Shown here one piece after another: positions 57,706 to 64,000 of a DNA stretch of 64,000 bases. The notes under the pieces were generated by a model. It searched no databases. It saw only the letters and a list, made by a program, of their open reading frames with translations, and was not told the DNA's origin. The position numbers were made by a program, and so were the translations under genes. The stretch is from Pseudomonadota bacterium (GTDB lineage Bacteria > Pseudomonadota > Gammaproteobacteria > Burkholderiales > Rhodocyclaceae). The stretch spans positions 1-64,000 of the forward strand of contig JAFEFC010000010.1 in the NCBI GenBank assembly GCA_018240785.1, in the 5' to 3' direction. Each line of letters opens with the position of its first letter. Positions within the stretch are counted from its first letter, which is position 1.

Positions 57706-58847
57706 GCGATCCGCGCCCGCTGGTGATGCACCTCGTCTACAGCTTCGACGTCGGCGGGCTGGAGAACGGCGTCGTCAACCTGATCAACCGCATGCCGCCG
57801 GAGCGCTTCCGCCACATGGTGGTCGCGCTCACCCAATGCGCGCCGGCCTTCTGCGCCCGCATCACGCGGCCGGACGTCGAGTTCCTGTCGCTGGAGAAGC
57901 CGCCGGGGCAGGGCTACAAGCTCTATCCGAAGCTCTACCGCCTGTTCCGCCGCTACCGTCCGACGATCCTGCACAGCCGTAACCTCGCCGCGCTCGAAGC
58001 CGTCGTGCCCGCGCGCGCGGCCGGGGTGCCGGTGCGCATCCACGGCGAGCACGGCTGGGAGGAGTCCGACCCGCGCGGCACGCGGCGCAAGTTCCGACTG
58101 CTACGGCGCGTGTACCAGCCTTTCGTCACCCACTACATCGCGCTGTCGGGCGACCTCGAGCGCTACCTCGTCGATCGCGTCGGCGTGCCGGCGGCGCGCG
58201 TCACCCGCATCTGCAACGGCGTGGACACCGCGCGCTTCCATCCCGCCGACGGCCTTCGCCCGAGCATCGCAGGCTGCCCGTTCGCATCGCCGGATAACGT
58301 GCTCATCGGCACCGTCGGCCGCCTGCAGGCGGTCAAGGACCAGCTCACCCTGGTGCGCGCCTTCGCTCGCCTGGTGGCGCAGCGCAGCCCGGCGAGCGAG
58401 CGGGCCCGCCTCGTCATCGCCGGCGATGGACCGCTGCGTCCGCAGGTCGAAGCCGAGATCCGTGCCTCCGGTTGCGCCGACCGCATCTGGCTCGCCGGCG
58501 AGCGCAAGGACGTGCCGGAGTTCATGCGGGGGCTCGACCTCTTCGTGCTACCGTCCCTCTCCGAAGGCATCTCCAACACCATCCTCGAAGCCATGGCCAG
58601 CGGCCTGCCGGTCGTCGCCACCGACGTCGGCGGCAACGGCGAGCTGGTCGTCGTCGGCGCAACCGGCACCCTCGTGCCCGCGGCGGACCCCGCTGCAATG
58701 GCCGACGCACTGATGTGCTACGCTGCCGATGCTGCGCCGCGGCAAAGTCACGGCGCGGCGGGGCGGAAGTGGGTGGAAGCCGAGTTCAGCCTGGATGGGA
58801 TGGTGGAGCGGTATTGCGGTCTATATCGGCGGTTGCTGGATGCATGA
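57702..58847 (+). CDS. XrtA-associated glycosyltransferase, TIGR03088 type
   Basis: A 381-residue GT4 glycosyltransferase. It begins MSDPRPLVMHLVYSFDVGGL with ENGVVNLINRMP, and has GTVGRLQAVKDQLTLVRAFA and LPSLSEGISNTILEAMASGL in the C-terminal donor domain. Its ATG overlaps the stop of the preceding transferase. The gene ends 31 bases before the left inverted repeat of a DUF559 insertion, so its original 3' neighbour was probably the amidotransferase at 59404. Confidence 0.91.
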   Translation: MSDPRPLVMHLVYSFDVGGLENGVVNLINRMPPERFRHMVVALTQCAPAFCARITRPDVEFLSLEKPPGQGYKLYPKLYRLFRRYRPTILHSRNLAALEAVVPARAAGVPVRIHGEHGWEESDPRGTRRKFRLLRRVYQPFVTHYIALSGDLERYLVDRVGVPAARVTRICNGVDTARFHPADGLRPSIAGCPFASPDNVLIGTVGRLQAVKDQLTLVRAFARLVAQRSPASERARLVIAGDGPLRPQVEAEIRASGCADRIWLAGERKDVPEFMRGLDLFVLPSLSEGISNTILEAMASGLPVVATDVGGNGELVVVGATGTLVPAADPAAMADALMCYAADAAPRQSHGAAGRKWVEAEFSLDGMVERYCGLYRRLLDA

Positions 58848-58877
58848 CGCCACCAAGCCTGTTGAGGCTCGAATACT

Positions 58878-58920
58878 CCTCCCCCTTCAAGGGGGAGGTT
58901 GGGAGGGGGATGGGGTTATG
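58878..58920. repeat. Left inverted repeat of the DUF559 unit
   Basis: The repeat starts with a perfect palindrome (CCTCCCCCTT-C-AAGGGGGAGG, 58878-58898) and continues TTGGGAGGGGGATGGGGTTA. Its inverse occurs at 59333-59374. The palindrome itself would form a strong RNA hairpin just after the glycosyltransferase gene. Confidence 0.8.
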
Positions 58921-58952
58921 TGTTGGATGACGTCGTTTGGTCAGTCGATGCG

Positions 58953-59381
58953 ATGAGAGGCCAAACCAACGTTTCCATTCTCGATAACGGTCTGCAAAGA
59001 CGGTTACGGAACAACATGACTGACGCAGAGGCGGCGCTTTGGAGACGTCTGCGGGGCCGGCAACTTGGCGGCAACAAGTTTCGGCGCCAACACCCCTTCC
59101 TGGACTACGTGCTTGATTTTGTTTGCGTTGAAAGGGGGCTGGTTGTCGAGGTCGATGGTGGACAGCACCTGGATAGCCCAGACGACCGACGGCGTGATGA
59201 GCGTTTGCTTGCAGCAGGTTTTCGAGTGCTGCGGTTCTGGAACCATGAAGTATTGATTGAGACAGACGCAGTTTTGAGGGCGATCTGGTCTGCATTGAAT
59301 GAAAGTGGGGATGGCTTGGCGCCAGCGAAGCCGTTACCCCATCCCCACCCCAGCCCTCCCCTTGAAGGGGAGGGAGTTTAG
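58953..59381 (+). CDS. DUF559 (Vsr-like) endonuclease-domain protein
   Basis: A 142-residue protein of the PD-(D/E)xK superfamily, DUF559 group, related to very-short-patch repair endonucleases. The core is MTDAEAALWRRLRGRQLGGN, FLDYVLDFVCVERGLVVEVD, GGQH, and FRVLRFWNHEVL, keeping the E-x-D catalytic pattern. The start ATG 58953 is chosen; the frame opens at 58899 within the left repeat. Its last 15 or so residues (PHPHPSPPLEGEGV) are encoded by the right repeat. Activity is untested; the biological role of the family is unclear. Confidence 0.82.
   Translation: MRGQTNVSILDNGLQRRLRNNMTDAEAALWRRLRGRQLGGNKFRRQHPFLDYVLDFVCVERGLVVEVDGGQHLDSPDDRRRDERLLAAGFRVLRFWNHEVLIETDAVLRAIWSALNESGDGLAPAKPLPHPHPSPPLEGEGV
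59333..59374. repeat. Right inverted repeat of the DUF559 unit
   Basis: GTTACCCCATCCCCACCCCA leads into a perfect palindrome (CCCTCCCCTT-G-AAGGGGAGGG, 59354-59374). It is the inverse of the repeat at 58878-58920 with scattered differences. It overlaps the end of the DUF559 frame and lies 29 bases before the amidotransferase start. Confidence 0.8.
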
Positions 59382-59403
59382 TCAGGACGAGGAATCACCC
59401 ACG

Positions 59404-61356
59404 ATGTGCGGAATCGCCGGCCTCTTCGACACCCGCGGCAAGCGCGACTTCGATCGCGAGCTGATGCGCCGCATGAACGACGTGCAGCATCACCGCGGGC
59501 CGGATGAAGGCGGCTACCACTTCGAGCCGGGCGTGGCGCTGGCGCACCGGCGCCTGTCCATCATCGACATCGCCACCGGCCAGCAGCCGCTGTTCAACGA
59601 GGACGGCTCGGTCGCCGTCGTGTTCAACGGCGAGATCTACAACTTCCAGGAACTCGTGCCCGAACTGGAAGCGCTCGGCCACGTCTTCCACACCCGCAGC
59701 GACACCGAAGTCATCGTGCACGCTTGGGAAGCCTGGGGCGAGGACTGCGTGCAGCGCTTCCGCGGCATGTTCGCCTTCGCGCTGCACGACCGTAACCGCG
59801 ACACCTTCTTCATGGCGCGCGACCGCCTGGCGGTGAAGCCGATGTTCTACGCGCTGCTGCCCGACGCCACGCTCGCCTTCGGCTCCGAGCTCAAGGTGCT
59901 GATGCAGCACCCGGCGCTGGATCGCCGCATCGACCCGCACGCGGTCGAGGAGTACTTCGCGCTCGGCTACGTCGCCGAGCCGCGCACCATCTTCTTCGGC
60001 GCGAAGAAGCTCGGCCCTGGCGAATCGCTGTGCATCCGCCGCGGCCAGCCCATTCCCGAGCCGAAGCGATACTGGGACGTCGATTTCACCCTCGACAACA
60101 ACATCGGCCTGGCCGACGCCACCGCCGAACTCACCGAGCGCCTGCGTGAATCCGTGCGCCTGCGCATGATCGCCGAAGTGCCGCTGGGCGCCTTCCTGTC
60201 GGGCGGTGTCGACTCCAGCGCGGTGGTCGCGACCATGGCCGGGCTGTCGGACGAGCCGGTCAACACCTGCTCCATCGCCTTCGACGACCCCAAGTTCAAC
60301 GAGTCCGAGTTCGCGCAGAAGGTGGCGGACCGATACCGCACCAATCACTTAGTCGAAACGGTGAAGTCCGACGACTTCGACCTCATCGACACGCTCGCCG
60401 CGCTGTACGACGAGCCCTACGCCGACAGCTCCGCCATCCCCACCTACCGTGTGTGCCAGTTGGCGCGCAAGAAGGTCACCGTGGCGCTGTCGGGCGACGG
60501 CGGGGACGAGAGCTTCGGCGGCTACCGCCGCTACCGTCTGCACCTGATGGAAGAGAAGATGCGCGCGGCGATGCCGCTGGGCGTGCGCCAGCCGGTGTTC
60601 GGCCTGCTCGGCCGCGTCTATCCGAAGGCCGACTGGGCGCCGCGCGTGCTCCGCGCCAAGACCACCTTCCAGGCGCTTGCGCGCGACTCCACCGAGGCCT
60701 ACTTCCACTCGGTGTCGCTGATGCGCGACGACATGCGCCGCAGCCTGTTCACCCCGGGTTTCCGCAAGCAGTTGGCCGGCTACAACGCCATAGACGTGTT
60801 CCGCCGCCACGCCGCCAACGTGAACACCGACGACCCGTTGGCCTTGATCCAGTACCTCGACCTCAAGACCTATCTCGTCGGCGACATCAACACCAAGGTC
60901 GACCGCGCCAGCATGGCTCACTCGCTGGAAGTGCGCGAACCGCTGATGGACCACAAGCTGGTCGAATGGCTCGCCACGCTGCCCTCCGGCCTCAAGATCA
61001 AGGGCAACGAAGGCAAGTACCTGTTCAAGAAGGCGATGGAGCCGCTGCTGCCCGACGACGTGCTGTATCGCCCCAAGATGGGCTTTGCCGTGCCGCTCGC
61101 GCGCTGGTTCCGCGGCCCGCTCAAGCAGCGCGTGCGCGACGCGGTGCTGGGCGACACCCTGGCCGCCACCGGCATCTTCAACCGCGACTACCTGCACCAC
61201 TTGGTCGACGCCCACCAGTCCGGCGCGCGCGACTACAGCTCGCCGCTGTGGACGCTGCTGATGTTCGAGGCCTTCCTGCGCAACGTCGGCCAAGCGGCCC
61301 AGCCAATCGCGCCGACCGAACCTGTAGGAGCGGGCTTGACCGCGACCAGCGCATGA
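59404..61356 (+). CDS. XrtA-associated asparagine synthase-like amidotransferase
   Basis: A 650-residue protein of the TIGR03108 group. Cys2 is the glutaminase nucleophile (MCGIAGLFDTRG) and residues 266-272 SGGVDSS form the ATP-pyrophosphatase loop; DGGDESFGGYRRYR and REPLMDHKLVEWLA are conserved. It probably amidates a uronic or other carboxylate sugar of the polymer. The start ATG 59404 begins with the required cysteine; longer frames run into the inserted repeat. Its last codons (VGAGLTATSA) lie in a REP unit. Confidence 0.92.
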   Translation: MCGIAGLFDTRGKRDFDRELMRRMNDVQHHRGPDEGGYHFEPGVALAHRRLSIIDIATGQQPLFNEDGSVAVVFNGEIYNFQELVPELEALGHVFHTRSDTEVIVHAWEAWGEDCVQRFRGMFAFALHDRNRDTFFMARDRLAVKPMFYALLPDATLAFGSELKVLMQHPALDRRIDPHAVEEYFALGYVAEPRTIFFGAKKLGPGESLCIRRGQPIPEPKRYWDVDFTLDNNIGLADATAELTERLRESVRLRMIAEVPLGAFLSGGVDSSAVVATMAGLSDEPVNTCSIAFDDPKFNESEFAQKVADRYRTNHLVETVKSDDFDLIDTLAALYDEPYADSSAIPTYRVCQLARKKVTVALSGDGGDESFGGYRRYRLHLMEEKMRAAMPLGVRQPVFGLLGRVYPKADWAPRVLRAKTTFQALARDSTEAYFHSVSLMRDDMRRSLFTPGFRKQLAGYNAIDVFRRHAANVNTDDPLALIQYLDLKTYLVGDINTKVDRASMAHSLEVREPLMDHKLVEWLATLPSGLKIKGNEGKYLFKKAMEPLLPDDVLYRPKMGFAVPLARWFRGPLKQRVRDAVLGDTLAATGIFNRDYLHHLVDAHQSGARDYSSPLWTLLMFEAFLRNVGQAAQPIAPTEPVGAGLTATSA

Positions 61357-61380
61357 AATCGCGGTCAAGCCCGCTCCTAC
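61324..61380. repeat. Perfect inverted pair of REP units
   Basis: A 22-bp arm at 61324-61345 (core GGAGCGGGCTTGACCGCGA) is repeated exactly in inverse at 61359-61380 with 13 bases between. It starts inside the amidotransferase reading frame. It is the same family as the element at 35382-35445. Confidence 0.85.
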
Positions 61381-61407
61381 GAGTCCGCTTTACAGCCAGC
61401 GTGCCGT

Positions 61408-61429
61408 GTAGGAGCGCGCTCGAGCGCGA
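61408..61429 (+). repeat. Third, diverged REP unit
   Basis: GTAGGAGCGCGCTCGAGCG followed by CGA resembles the REP core at 61324 with a changed centre. It lies 27 bases after the perfect pair and 22 bases before the MazEF-type promoter. Confidence 0.6.
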
Positions 61430-61450
61430 CCACTACTGCTCCGGCACCTG

Positions 61451-61494
61451 TTGCATGTAACGATGTCGATGGCTATGCTGGGTAACATGTAACG
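61451..61494 (+). promoter_or_regulatory. Promoter and direct repeats for the MazE/MazF-type pair
   Basis: TTGCAT (61451-61456) and TATGCT (61474-61479) are 17 bases apart. CATGTAACG occurs at 61454-61462 and 61486-61494, overlapping the -35 and just after the -10, 32 bases (three turns) apart. Such repeats are probable sites for autorepression by the antitoxin. Confidence 0.6.
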
Positions 61495-61512
61495 GATCGA
61501 TTGAGAAGAACC

Positions 61513-61725
61513 ATGGCCACATCGGTTTCTGAACGCGTCGGACGCTATCGCACCAACCTGCGCGAGGCAGGCCTGCGTCCGGTGCAGATCTGGGTACCCG
61601 ATACCCGCCGGCCCGGCTTTGCCGACGAGTGCCGCAGGCAGTCGAGCCTGCTCAAGGGCGACCCACTTGAACGGGATGTGCTCGACTGGATCGAGCAGGC
61701 AGCCGATACGGACGGCTGGGTGTGA
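61513..61725 (+). CDS. MazE-like antitoxin (DUF3018 type)
   Basis: A 70-residue antitoxin candidate (MATSVSERVGRYRTNLREAG; LRPVQIWVPDTRRPGFADEC; ERDVLDWIEQAAD). The N-terminal half resembles a small ribbon/swapped-hairpin DNA-binding region, the C-terminal acidic helix the toxin-binding part. The start ATG 61513 is chosen over a TTG at 61501. It overlaps the toxin start, and direct repeats lie across its promoter. Confidence 0.82.
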   Translation: MATSVSERVGRYRTNLREAGLRPVQIWVPDTRRPGFADECRRQSSLLKGDPLERDVLDWIEQAADTDGWV

Positions 61726-62045
61726 TGCGCGGCACGCTGGTCACCGTGGCCCTGCAAGGCGACTACGGAAAGCCCCGGCCTGCCGTCGTCATCCAGTCCG
61801 ATCTGTTCGACGAACACCCGTCCGTCACCGTCCTGCCCCTGACCACCGAACTACGCGACACGCCGCTTTTCCGCATCGACGTGGAGCCTTCGCCAGACAA
61901 CGGATTGCAGAAACGCTCCCAGATCATGATCGACAAGATCCACACCGTTCCGCGAAGCAAGCTCGGCAGCATGCTCGGCAAGCTGTCCGACGATGAGCAG
62001 ATTGCGGTCAATCGGTCCCTCATGCTGTTCCTGGGACTGGCCTGA
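61725..62045 (+). CDS. MazF/PemK-type endoribonuclease toxin
   Basis: A 106-residue MazF-fold toxin: MRGTLVTVALQGDYGKPRPA with the conserved RPAVVIQSD, then TVLPLTTEL and IMIDKIHTVPRSKLG, the usual order of the substrate-binding strands. It would cut mRNA when free of antitoxin. The ATG overlaps the antitoxin stop by one base; a GTG at 61722 is the alternative start. The pair separates the amidotransferase from the last glycosyltransferase. Confidence 0.9.
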   Translation: MRGTLVTVALQGDYGKPRPAVVIQSDLFDEHPSVTVLPLTTELRDTPLFRIDVEPSPDNGLQKRSQIMIDKIHTVPRSKLGSMLGKLSDDEQIAVNRSLMLFLGLA

Positions 62046-62057
62046 GCAGGATTTTCC

Positions 62058-63266
62058 ATGCGCATCCTCCACATCCTCGACCATTCCATCCCGCTGCACA
62101 GCGGCTACACCTTCCGCACTGCGGCCATCCTGCGTGAGCAGCGGGCGCTGGGGTGGGAAACCTTTCACCTCACCTCGCCCAAGCAGGGCAAGACCGCGGC
62201 CGACGTCGAAGACGTCGACGGCCTGCGCTTCTACCGCAGCCCGGCGCTGGAGCCGGGCAGGGCGGGGCTCAACGAATGGCGCCAGATCCGCACCGTGGAG
62301 GCGCGGCTCGAACAGCTCGCGCGCGAGTTGAAGCCCGACGTGCTGCACGCGCATTCGCCGGTGCTCAACGCCATCCCGGCGATCCGCGTCGGCAAGAAGC
62401 TCGGCATCCCGGTCGTGTATGAGATCCGCGCCTTCTGGGAGGACGCCGCCGTCGACCATGGCACCACCAGCGAAGGCAGCCTGCGCTACCGCGCGACCAA
62501 GGCGCTGGAAACCTGGGCGCTCAAGCGCATCGACCACGTCTTCACCATCTGCGAAGGCCTGCGGCGCGACATCGTCGGCCGCGGCATTCCGGAATCCAGG
62601 GTCACGGTCATCCCCAACGCGGTGGACATCGAAGGCTTCCAGCTCTCCGGCGACGCCGATCCCATACTGCGCCGCAAGCTCGGCCTCGAAGGCGCCACCG
62701 TGCTCGGCTTCGTCGGCTCGTTCTACGCCTACGAAGGGCTCGATCTGCTGCTCGACGCCTTCCCCAAGCTGCTCGCCCAGCGCCCCGAGCTGCGCATCCT
62801 CCTCGTCGGCGGCGGCCCGCAGGACGCCAACCTCAAGGCCCAGGCGCAGCGCCTCGGCATCGCCGACAAGATCGTGTTCACCGGCCGCGTGCCGCACAGC
62901 GAAGTCAGCCGCTACTACGACCAGATCGACCTGCTCGCCTACCCGCGCCACTCCATGCGCCTCACCGAGCTCGTCACGCCCTTGAAGCCGCTCGAGGCGA
63001 TGGCGCAGGGCCGGCTCTTCGTCGCGTCCGACGTCGGCGGCCACCACGAACTCATCCGCGACGGCGAGACCGGCAAGCTCTTCAAGGCCGGCAGCGCCGA
63101 CGCGCTTGCCGACGCCATCCTCGACATGCTCGCTCACCGCGACCGCTGGCCCGCCATGCGCGCTGCCGGGCGGCACTTCGTCGAGGAAGTGCGCAACTGG
63201 AAGAACAGCGTCGCCAACTACGCGCCGGTGTATCGCCGCCTGACTGAAACGAAAAAGGCGGCATGA
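62058..63266 (+). CDS. XrtA-associated glycosyltransferase, TIGR04063 type
   Basis: A 402-residue GT4 glycosyltransferase. It begins MRILHILDHSIPLHSGYTFR, characteristic of the TIGR04063 exosortase-A group, and has EIRAFWEDAAVDHGT, VIPNAVDIEGF, FVGSFYAYEGLDLLLDAFPK and RLTELVTPLKPLEAMAQGRL. It follows the toxin gene by 12 bases with GAGCAGG upstream. It belongs functionally to the polysaccharide operon from which the toxin-antitoxin genes now separate it. Confidence 0.92.
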   Translation: MRILHILDHSIPLHSGYTFRTAAILREQRALGWETFHLTSPKQGKTAADVEDVDGLRFYRSPALEPGRAGLNEWRQIRTVEARLEQLARELKPDVLHAHSPVLNAIPAIRVGKKLGIPVVYEIRAFWEDAAVDHGTTSEGSLRYRATKALETWALKRIDHVFTICEGLRRDIVGRGIPESRVTVIPNAVDIEGFQLSGDADPILRRKLGLEGATVLGFVGSFYAYEGLDLLLDAFPKLLAQRPELRILLVGGGPQDANLKAQAQRLGIADKIVFTGRVPHSEVSRYYDQIDLLAYPRHSMRLTELVTPLKPLEAMAQGRLFVASDVGGHHELIRDGETGKLFKAGSADALADAILDMLAHRDRWPAMRAAGRHFVEEVRNWKNSVANYAPVYRRLTETKKAA

Positions 63267-63275
63267 TTGGTATGT

Positions 63276-63304
63276 TTGTCAGGCTGATGTCCGGACATTA
63301 TCAT
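63276..63304 (+). promoter_or_regulatory. Promoter with palindrome for the TacA/TacT-type pair
   Basis: TTGTCA (63276-63281) and TATCAT (63299-63304) are exactly 17 bases apart. The 12-bp perfect palindrome ATGTCCGGACAT (63287-63298) fills the spacer next to the -10, a good operator for autoregulation by the ribbon-helix-helix antitoxin that follows. Confidence 0.7.
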
Positions 63305-63330
63305 GTCGTCTTAGCCAGCCCGAGGTGACC

Positions 63331-63609
63331 ATGTCTTTATCAAACCTGTCGAAATCGGAACGAATCGACGTCCGCACCAGCGGCCCGGTCAAGCAGTTGC
63401 TGCAGGACGCTGCGCGCTCCGTGCACAAGAACGTCAGCGAATTCCTGCTCGACGCTGGCGTCACCGCGGCCAACCTCGCGCTGGCCGAGCGGCGTCATTT
63501 CGTGCTCGACGACGCGCAATGGAGTGCCTTCGAAGAGGCCCTCGATCGGCCCGTCCAGCCCAAGCCCCGGCTCGCGAAGCTACTGTCCGAGCCCGGGGTG
63601 CTGGATTGA
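63331..63609 (+). CDS. DUF1778 antitoxin (TacA type)
   Basis: A 92-residue ribbon-helix-helix antitoxin. The DNA-binding part is SKSERIDVRTSGPVKQLLQD with ARSVHKNVSEFLLDAGV; the C-terminal segment (HFVLDDAQWSAFEEALDRPV) is the typical toxin-neutralising part of DUF1778 proteins. The start ATG 63331 is chosen over GTG 63325. It overlaps the acetyltransferase start. Confidence 0.9.
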   Translation: MSLSNLSKSERIDVRTSGPVKQLLQDAARSVHKNVSEFLLDAGVTAANLALAERRHFVLDDAQWSAFEEALDRPVQPKPRLAKLLSEPGVLD

Positions 63610-64000
63610 GCTCGATTTACGAGCCGATCCGCAAACTTGAAGCTGCCGACGCCGTCGAAGGTTTCGACTGCGGCCAGCCAGCGCTGAACCAGTACCTGCA
63701 TCGGTACGCGCTGCTCAACCAGCGCGCAAGCAGCGCACAAACCTATGTGTGCTGCAGCGCCGGGGCGGTAGCCGGCTTCTACAGCCTCGCCGTGGGCAGC
63801 GCAGCGCCTGAGTCGGCGCCGCCGCGGGTCACCAAGGGCCTGGCGCGCCATGCGGTGCCGGTGATGCTCCTCGCGCGGTTGGCTGTGGACAAGGATCATC
63901 AAGGCAAGGGTCTGGGCAAGGCGCTGCTCAAGGACGCGCTCCTGCGCACGGCGCAGGCCGCCGACATCGCCGGCATCCGCTGCCTGCTGGTGCACGCCAA
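63606..64000 (+). CDS. GNAT-family toxin (TacT type), partial
   Basis: The reading frame starts at TTG 63606, overlapping the antitoxin stop, and continues to the window end (131 complete codons). It shows the TacT pattern: IYEPIRKLEAADAVEGFDCG, QPALNQYLHRYA, then MLLARLAVDKDHQGKGLGKA with the acetyl-CoA-binding loop QGKGLGKA. TacT toxins acetylate the amino acid on charged tRNAs and stop translation. The C-terminus is outside the window. Confidence 0.88.
   Translation, partial: MSSIYEPIRKLEAADAVEGFDCGQPALNQYLHRYALLNQRASSAQTYVCCSAGAVAGFYSLAVGSAAPESAPPRVTKGLARHAVPVMLLARLAVDKDHQGKGLGKALLKDALLRTAQAADIAGIRCLLVHA

Larger units (their letters stand above)
58878..59374 (+). mobile_element. DUF559 nuclease gene flanked by inverted repeats
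   Basis: About 0.5 kb is bounded by inverted copies of the same 40-base repeat and holds only a DUF559 gene. It interrupts the otherwise tightly packed polysaccharide operon (before it, genes overlap or lie within 30 bases). Base use in the insert is lower in G+C than the neighbours. It looks like a small mobile or homing-like unit, perhaps moved by other functions. No direct target duplication was recognised. Confidence 0.6.

Overview
The window is a high-GC chromosomal segment from a betaproteobacterium, most likely of the Rhodocyclales (Azoarcus/Thauera/Aromatoleum-like). The clues are the S10-spc-alpha ribosomal order after tuf, an S4 protein of the cysteine-containing type, the PP0621-pilS-pilR group, and a full-length exosortase-A (XrtA/PEP-CTERM) associated exopolysaccharide operon. 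No rRNA, tRNA, CRISPR array or prophage was seen.

Region 1 (1-14141) is one continuous ribosomal superoperon: the end of tuf, then rpsJ-rplCDWB-rpsS-rplV-rpsC-rplP-rpmC-rpsQ, rplNXE-rpsNH-rplFR-rpsE-rpmD-rplO-secY-infA-rpmJ, and rpsMKD-rpoA-rplQ. It closes with a strong terminator. Promoter-like sequences lie exactly at the rplC, rplN and rpsM boundaries, dividing it into S10, spc and alpha units. Region 2 (14207-24097) is housekeeping: galE, uvrA divergent from a YajR-like transporter, ssb, a small Gly/Met/Pro repeat protein, a metallo-beta-lactamase-fold hydrolase, a Sel1-repeat protein, tcdA and a short CbiX-type chelatase.

Region 3 (24146-41924) holds an RND efflux operon with a palindrome across its -10 and apparently almost no 5' leader, a PilZ protein, dsbB, a LysR regulator divergent from azoR, pirin, ybiB, and two tandem beta-hydroxyacid dehydrogenases. 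It also carries an aldolase-mtnA pair divergent from a methionine-type aminotransferase (5'-methylthioadenosine salvage, possibly by the DHAP shunt) and pilSR. Region 4 (41943-47167) has a beta-CASP nuclease, then a Tat-signal LolA-like protein, a LolD-like ATPase without a permease, a DUF1302-like outer-membrane protein, and a FeeM-type N-acyl amino acid synthase.

Region 5 (47377-63266) is the XrtA-linked polysaccharide operon: export lipoprotein, chain-length protein, tyrosine autokinase, outer-membrane barrel, ATPase, wecB, deacetylase, FemAB-like protein, two glycosyltransferases, an asparagine-synthase-like amidotransferase and a third glycosyltransferase. Together these would build, polymerise and export a surface polysaccharide used with PEP-CTERM proteins. 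The exosortase gene itself is not in the window. The 3' half has been invaded by small selfish elements: a DUF559 nuclease gene between inverted repeats, three REP units (one of which supplies the last codons of the amidotransferase), a MazEF-type toxin-antitoxin pair, and a TacA/TacT-type pair that runs off the window end.
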